From Paenibacillus pectinilyticus (GTDB taxonomy: Bacteria; Bacillota; Bacilli; Paenibacillales; NBRC-103111), in contig NZ_LYPC01000030.1 in the NCBI RefSeq assembly GCF_001700435.1, forward strand, positions 247,373 through 311,372: 64,000 nucleotides of DNA, read 5' to 3'. The translations under genes and the position numbers were made by a program. How positions within the stretch are numbered: the stretch's first letter is position 1; each line of letters begins with the position of its first letter. Under the pieces are notes generated by a model. That model worked only from the letters and a program-made list of their open reading frames with translations, had not been told where the DNA came from and did not search any database. Shown in pieces: positions 60,894-64,000 of this stretch.

Positions 60894-63101
60894 ATGTTTG
60901 ATTGGCTGGGATTTAGAAAAGGTCTGCCTTTGTGGTGGTCTTACCGCCTGAATCGTCATATCAAAGAGGATGTTGAGCATATTTTTGAAGGTATAGCTCA
61001 CACACGAACAGAAATTTTGCGCGGCTGGGCCAAAGCCTACTGGTCTAATTTGGATCGCTTGCTCGAACAATTAGCACAAGCTGAGCCTGTGATTGAGCCT
61101 TTACCGAAGGATCCTTCGATTGTTGGAAGACTGCTTGCTGCTTCAATGAAGAGTGGGGCCGATTTCTCGGAAGTCTTTATTTTGAATAGCCAAGCTTCTG
61201 TAATATATTCCACACACGCAGCACATGTTGGTAGATCCTATGCCTCTGGCGGTGTCTTGGGCAAAGGATTAGACGAATCGAAAAAAGGCGTGAAATGCTT
61301 ATTCGGGCCATTCTCCGATCCGTTAACGCTGCAAATTGGGCCAAGCACGTCACCTTTTCATGATGCGATGACGATCGCTTTTATAGCTCCTATTGTGGTG
61401 AATGGGGAGTGGCAAGGTGCGGCGTGCGGTCGTGTGCCGAATGATGTGCTCGGCGATCTGATTCAACGCGAATCAGGCCATGTGTATCCTGACTCCGGTG
61501 ACAACTATCTCTTCATGGCGAAGCCCGTGTTAAATAAACAAATCGTCCCAGGGACCGCGTTATCACGCAGCCGTTTTGAAGATTTGACCTTTACGCATGG
61601 GGACAATTTGAAGGATGGCGTTCGTACGGATTATGGCATTGTAGGCGTAAAAGAGCACACGGAGCTTGAACTCGTGTTCACGGATCCTGCGACTGGACAA
61701 CTACATCCGGGTGTTGCTGGAACAATTGCTAAGGGAAATAATTTATTCGTAGAGTTCCCCGGATATTCCGATTATCGACATATTTCTGTTATTGGAAAAG
61801 GGGTAACCTTCCAACTGCCGCATTGCCCGGACGTATGGGGGATGATGTGTGAGGGGGATTTGGAAGAAGTTTACCGGATTCGTTCGATCGATTGGAAAAT
61901 GTTTTCCTTACAGATGCGATTTATTGCTCTGTTGATGATTGTCTCGGCCGCTGGATTCTGGTTGTTGAATGGGCATGTATCCAATGGTCTTGGTGCGGTG
62001 ATTATGGCGGGAGCAAGTTTAGTATTTGGCGGAATTGGCGCCAGCGTGATCAGACGTAAGGGAAGTAAGCCAATTGCGAGACAGCTTGGGAAGATCAACA
62101 AATTTATCCGCATTAATGCTGAGGGCAAAGGGGATTTGACTCAGCGTTTAACGGTGAATGATTTCGCAGGGGATGAAACGCGGGATTTGGCCAAATGGAT
62201 CAATAATATGATCGATTCACTCGAAGGCATTATGCTGCAGGTGAAGCAAGCGGCCGCAGAGGTTCAAGTCAGTCAGGAATTGATGAATGAATCGACAGGC
62301 TCTACCGAGCAATCGACTGGACGGATGAGTACGAAAATCCACGATATGATTCGCTCGCTTCGTGGGCAGCTGAAGGATATTGATGTCGCGAAGGATGTTA
62401 CGCAAAATATGAGCGGAACCTTGCGCGAGTTGGAGCAGAAGGCTTCGGGTCAAATCGCTGTGGCGCAGGATGAAGTAGAGCGCATCGGTCAGAAGATGAC
62501 AGATATTTCGGCGAAGGTTGCGCAAACGAATCAGACGATTCAAACGTTTCTGCAAACGACACAGGAAATTCCGAAGCTGCTTAAAGTTATTGAGGAAATT
62601 TCCGCACAAACGAATTTACTTTCCTTAAATGCTTCTATTGAAGCGGCTCGTGTAGGAGAGCATGGGAAAGGCTTTGCCGTTGTAGCAGGTGAAATACGCA
62701 AGCTGGCTGATTTGACGAAGAAATCTACGATGGAGATCAATGAAGCGATTGAGCATATCGAGGTTCAAGCGAATGAAGCTTTCGTCTCCATGGAAGAAGG
62801 CACGAAGGTTGTTCTGGAGGGGACGCAGATTGTTGCTGCGGCTTCTGAAATTCTTAGCAGCGCGAATGCACACGATACCATGAAAACGCAGGTGGTCGAA
62901 GAAGTGGTCGCGCTGATGGAGAAGATTGCAGCGGTGAGCAAAGAGAACCGCCAAATATCGGCGGAGGTTGAGCATACGGTGCAGGCGCTTCTGCAAGACA
63001 TGCATCATGTGCGTCAAACGACCGGGGATGTTGGTGCAATCACACAGTCGATGCTTCGACTGGTCAACCAGTTTCATTTGACGGAAAGCCGAATTCGCTA
63101 A
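60894..63101 (+). CDS. Methyl-accepting chemotaxis-like protein with N-terminal soluble sensor
   Basis: About 735 residues. Residues 1-335 form a soluble region with no signal or membrane helix, including a PAS/GAF/Cache-like part (FSEVFILNSQASVIYST) and a WGMMCEGDLEEVYRIRS end. Two membrane helices follow (about 341-360 and 365-388), then a HAMP-like linker and the signalling hairpin, with the conserved tip EEISAQTNLLSLNASIEAAR. Start ATG 60894 follows GAGGGGG. No che or flagellar genes are near. Confidence 0.85.
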   Translation: MFDWLGFRKGLPLWWSYRLNRHIKEDVEHIFEGIAHTRTEILRGWAKAYWSNLDRLLEQLAQAEPVIEPLPKDPSIVGRLLAASMKSGADFSEVFILNSQASVIYSTHAAHVGRSYASGGVLGKGLDESKKGVKCLFGPFSDPLTLQIGPSTSPFHDAMTIAFIAPIVVNGEWQGAACGRVPNDVLGDLIQRESGHVYPDSGDNYLFMAKPVLNKQIVPGTALSRSRFEDLTFTHGDNLKDGVRTDYGIVGVKEHTELELVFTDPATGQLHPGVAGTIAKGNNLFVEFPGYSDYRHISVIGKGVTFQLPHCPDVWGMMCEGDLEEVYRIRSIDWKMFSLQMRFIALLMIVSAAGFWLLNGHVSNGLGAVIMAGASLVFGGIGASVIRRKGSKPIARQLGKINKFIRINAEGKGDLTQRLTVNDFAGDETRDLAKWINNMIDSLEGIMLQVKQAAAEVQVSQELMNESTGSTEQSTGRMSTKIHDMIRSLRGQLKDIDVAKDVTQNMSGTLRELEQKASGQIAVAQDEVERIGQKMTDISAKVAQTNQTIQTFLQTTQEIPKLLKVIEEISAQTNLLSLNASIEAARVGEHGKGFAVVAGEIRKLADLTKKSTMEINEAIEHIEVQANEAFVSMEEGTKVVLEGTQIVAAASEILSSANAHDTMKTQVVEEVVALMEKIAAVSKENRQISAEVEHTVQALLQDMHHVRQTTGDVGAITQSMLRLVNQFHLTESRIR

Positions 63102-63133
63102 ACTGCTAATCATAGACATTTCTTTCGCATGAT

Positions 63134-63178
63134 AAGAGCCCCATCCCGCATAGACTGATAATGCGGTATGGGGCTCTT
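63134..63178 (+). terminator. Long hairpin after the chemoreceptor gene
   Basis: AAGAGCCCCATCCCGCAT (63134-63151) pairs with ATGCGGTATGGGGCTCTT (63161-63178), one mismatch. Only a short AT stretch follows. Confidence 0.7.
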
Positions 63179-63192
63179 ATACATACGATGCC

Positions 63193-63298
63193 AGTTTTTT
63201 AACGAAAACTTAAAGCTAATGCTTACGAAGAGAGTTTCTAAAGAAACTTTAAGGTGAATGCTTACGATGTAAGTTTTCTAACGAAAACTCAAAGGAGG
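63193..63298 (+). repeat. Three tandem hairpin/ribosome-site modules before the hemerythrin gene
   Basis: Modules begin at 63193, 63233 and 63272 (periods 40 and 39). Each has an AGTTTT...AAAACT hairpin (arms AGTTTT/AAAACT, AGTTTC/GAAACT, AGTTTTC/GAAAACT: arm changes keep pairing), then an A/G-rich ribosome-like block. In the second the block AAGGTG is followed by ATG CTT ACG ATG TAA (63258-63272); in the third AAAGGAGG serves the gene at 63306. Confidence 0.8.
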
Positions 63299-63305
63299 AT
63301 GTCGA

Positions 63306-63836
63306 ATGAGTGACCGTTTGAGCATTCAAACGAATCGGGCGGATAATGTGAATCCTAGTGAATTTAGAATGCTGGCCCAGCGTTTGAAGGAGGAGCATGT
63401 GCAAATGCGTGAGCAGCTCTCCGACATTCGTACGCTGGCTGCGGCTTTGTACTCCCTTGAAGATTGCTCAATTGGAATGTGTCGGCTAATCGAATTGCAG
63501 GACGGAATACTTTCCTTAGTAGAAGAATTAGAGCAGCATTCGGAATGGGAAGAGTCTGTGTTATTCCCGAGTCTGCAGTCCTATTTACATCCGACGATGG
63601 CGATCTCCGTGTCGCGCTCCATTCATGTGTTGGAGCAAGATCACGATTTGGCCAAAAGAGTCGTACAGTCATACGTCAACGGTGTCAATGCGATGAGCGT
63701 GCCGATCGACATGGACTTCGTCCATGTGATGGCCTCTGAGTTATTGACGGCGTGCCTCATTTTGTTGAAGCATTTTACGCTGGAAGAAGAGCTTGTGTAT
63801 CCGTTGATTGATCGGATCATGGATGAGATAGCCTGA
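63306..63836 (+). CDS. Hemerythrin HHE-domain protein
   Basis: 176 residues, four-helix. Expected iron ligands: His in KEEHVQMRE, the H/E pair in LEQHSEWEESVLFP, His in LEQDHDLAK, and the H/E pair in LLKHFTLEEELVYP. Likely binds a di-iron site for oxygen, nitric oxide or iron handling in the cytoplasm. ATG 63306 is seven bases after AAAGGAGG. Preceded by the unusual repeated leader; no neighbours to define a pathway. Confidence 0.9.
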   Translation: MSDRLSIQTNRADNVNPSEFRMLAQRLKEEHVQMREQLSDIRTLAAALYSLEDCSIGMCRLIELQDGILSLVEELEQHSEWEESVLFPSLQSYLHPTMAISVSRSIHVLEQDHDLAKRVVQSYVNGVNAMSVPIDMDFVHVMASELLTACLILLKHFTLEEELVYPLIDRIMDEIA

Positions 63837-63939
63837 GTCCCTACGAAGCTTGCTTCAAGTAACTGGAAAACATACAGTTAATCTGGCTAATTCGCTTACT
63901 TGAATCGAATAACGACAAAAATGCTCTTAGAATTAATAG

Positions 63940-64000
63940 TGGACGTCTCTTAGTGTAGCAGTAATAATAATCTTAACTATGACTAAGAGGTGTCAGTCCA
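63940..64000. mobile_element. Possible 61-bp remnant with insertion-sequence-like terminal repeats
   Basis: Starts TGGACGTCTCTTAGT and ends ACTAAGAGGTGTCAGTCCA at the window edge: imperfect inverted ends (TGGAC and CTCTTAGT shared) around about 27 unique bases. The outer TGGACTGACNCC look recalls IS3-family ends. Could be an internally deleted insertion sequence, or just a terminator-like inverted repeat. Confidence 0.35.

Noticed and set aside
63299..63313. ATG at 63299 as start of the hemerythrin gene
   Set aside because: That frame stops after four codons; the ATG at 63306 is correctly spaced from AAAGGAGG.
1..64000. tRNA, rRNA, replication origin or prophage
   Set aside because: No cloverleaf with conserved T-arm bases, no ribosomal RNA stretch, no DnaA-box cluster and no phage structural genes were seen on reading.

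Overview
The window reads as chromosome from a Paenibacillus-like Firmicute. Evidence: strong AAGGAGG-type ribosome sites, three LplB/YtcP-type sugar ABC transporters with lipoprotein binding proteins, membrane-spanning AraC regulators, a YesM/YesN-type two-component pair, a wall protein with three SLH domains, and an AbrB with a C-terminal CxxC...CxxC tail. No rRNA, tRNA, prophage or intact transposase is visible.

Layout. 1-16.0 kb: the end of one transporter, a decayed araC fragment, then polysaccharide locus A: AraC sensor, binding protein, two permeases, GH88 unsaturated uronyl hydrolase, a cytoplasmic heparinase II/III-type lyase and a 1998-residue wall-anchored lyase. 16.0-19.5 kb: a cupin-AraC regulator divergent from a three-gene operon (di-iron ferritin-like protein, [2Fe-2S] ferredoxin, xylose-isomerase-like TIM barrel). 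19.6-31.5 kb: locus B: AraC sensor, two permeases, binding protein, GH2 and a secreted GH95-like enzyme. 31.6-37.4 kb: a GntR repressor divergent from a sugar-acid operon (MR/MLE dehydratase, KDG kinase, KDPG aldolase, a second class I aldolase), then an SDR. 37.4-47.1 kb: locus C: YesN/YesM pair divergent from a binding protein, two permeases and a secreted GH2. 47.3-49.3 kb: a peroxide-defence operon behind two PerR-like boxes. 49.7-54.1 kb: a LacI repressor and a clan GH-A hydrolase, divergent over a perfect palindrome. 54.2-55.6 kb: a gene-free tandem-repeat array. 55.6-64 kb: AbrB, a Gfo/Idh oxidoreductase, the circularly permuted ATP-grasp/alpha-E/transglutaminase trio, a chemoreceptor-like protein and a hemerythrin-like protein.

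How the parts fit (inference). Surface lyases and hydrolases cut uronate-containing polysaccharide; the transporters import oligosaccharides; the cytoplasmic lyase, GH88 and GH2 enzymes release monomers; the 32-37 kb operon funnels sugar acids through 2-keto-3-deoxy intermediates to pyruvate and triose. Each locus has its own sensor type.

Least-explained items: the ~1 kb array of 12 x 51-bp and 7-8 x 52-bp hairpin repeats (54.5-55.5 kb); the di-iron/ferredoxin/TIM-barrel operon; near-duplicate promoters on either side of the locus C two-component system; the hairpin/ribosome-site modules repeated before the hemerythrin gene; and a nested leader RNA before the ATP-grasp gene.
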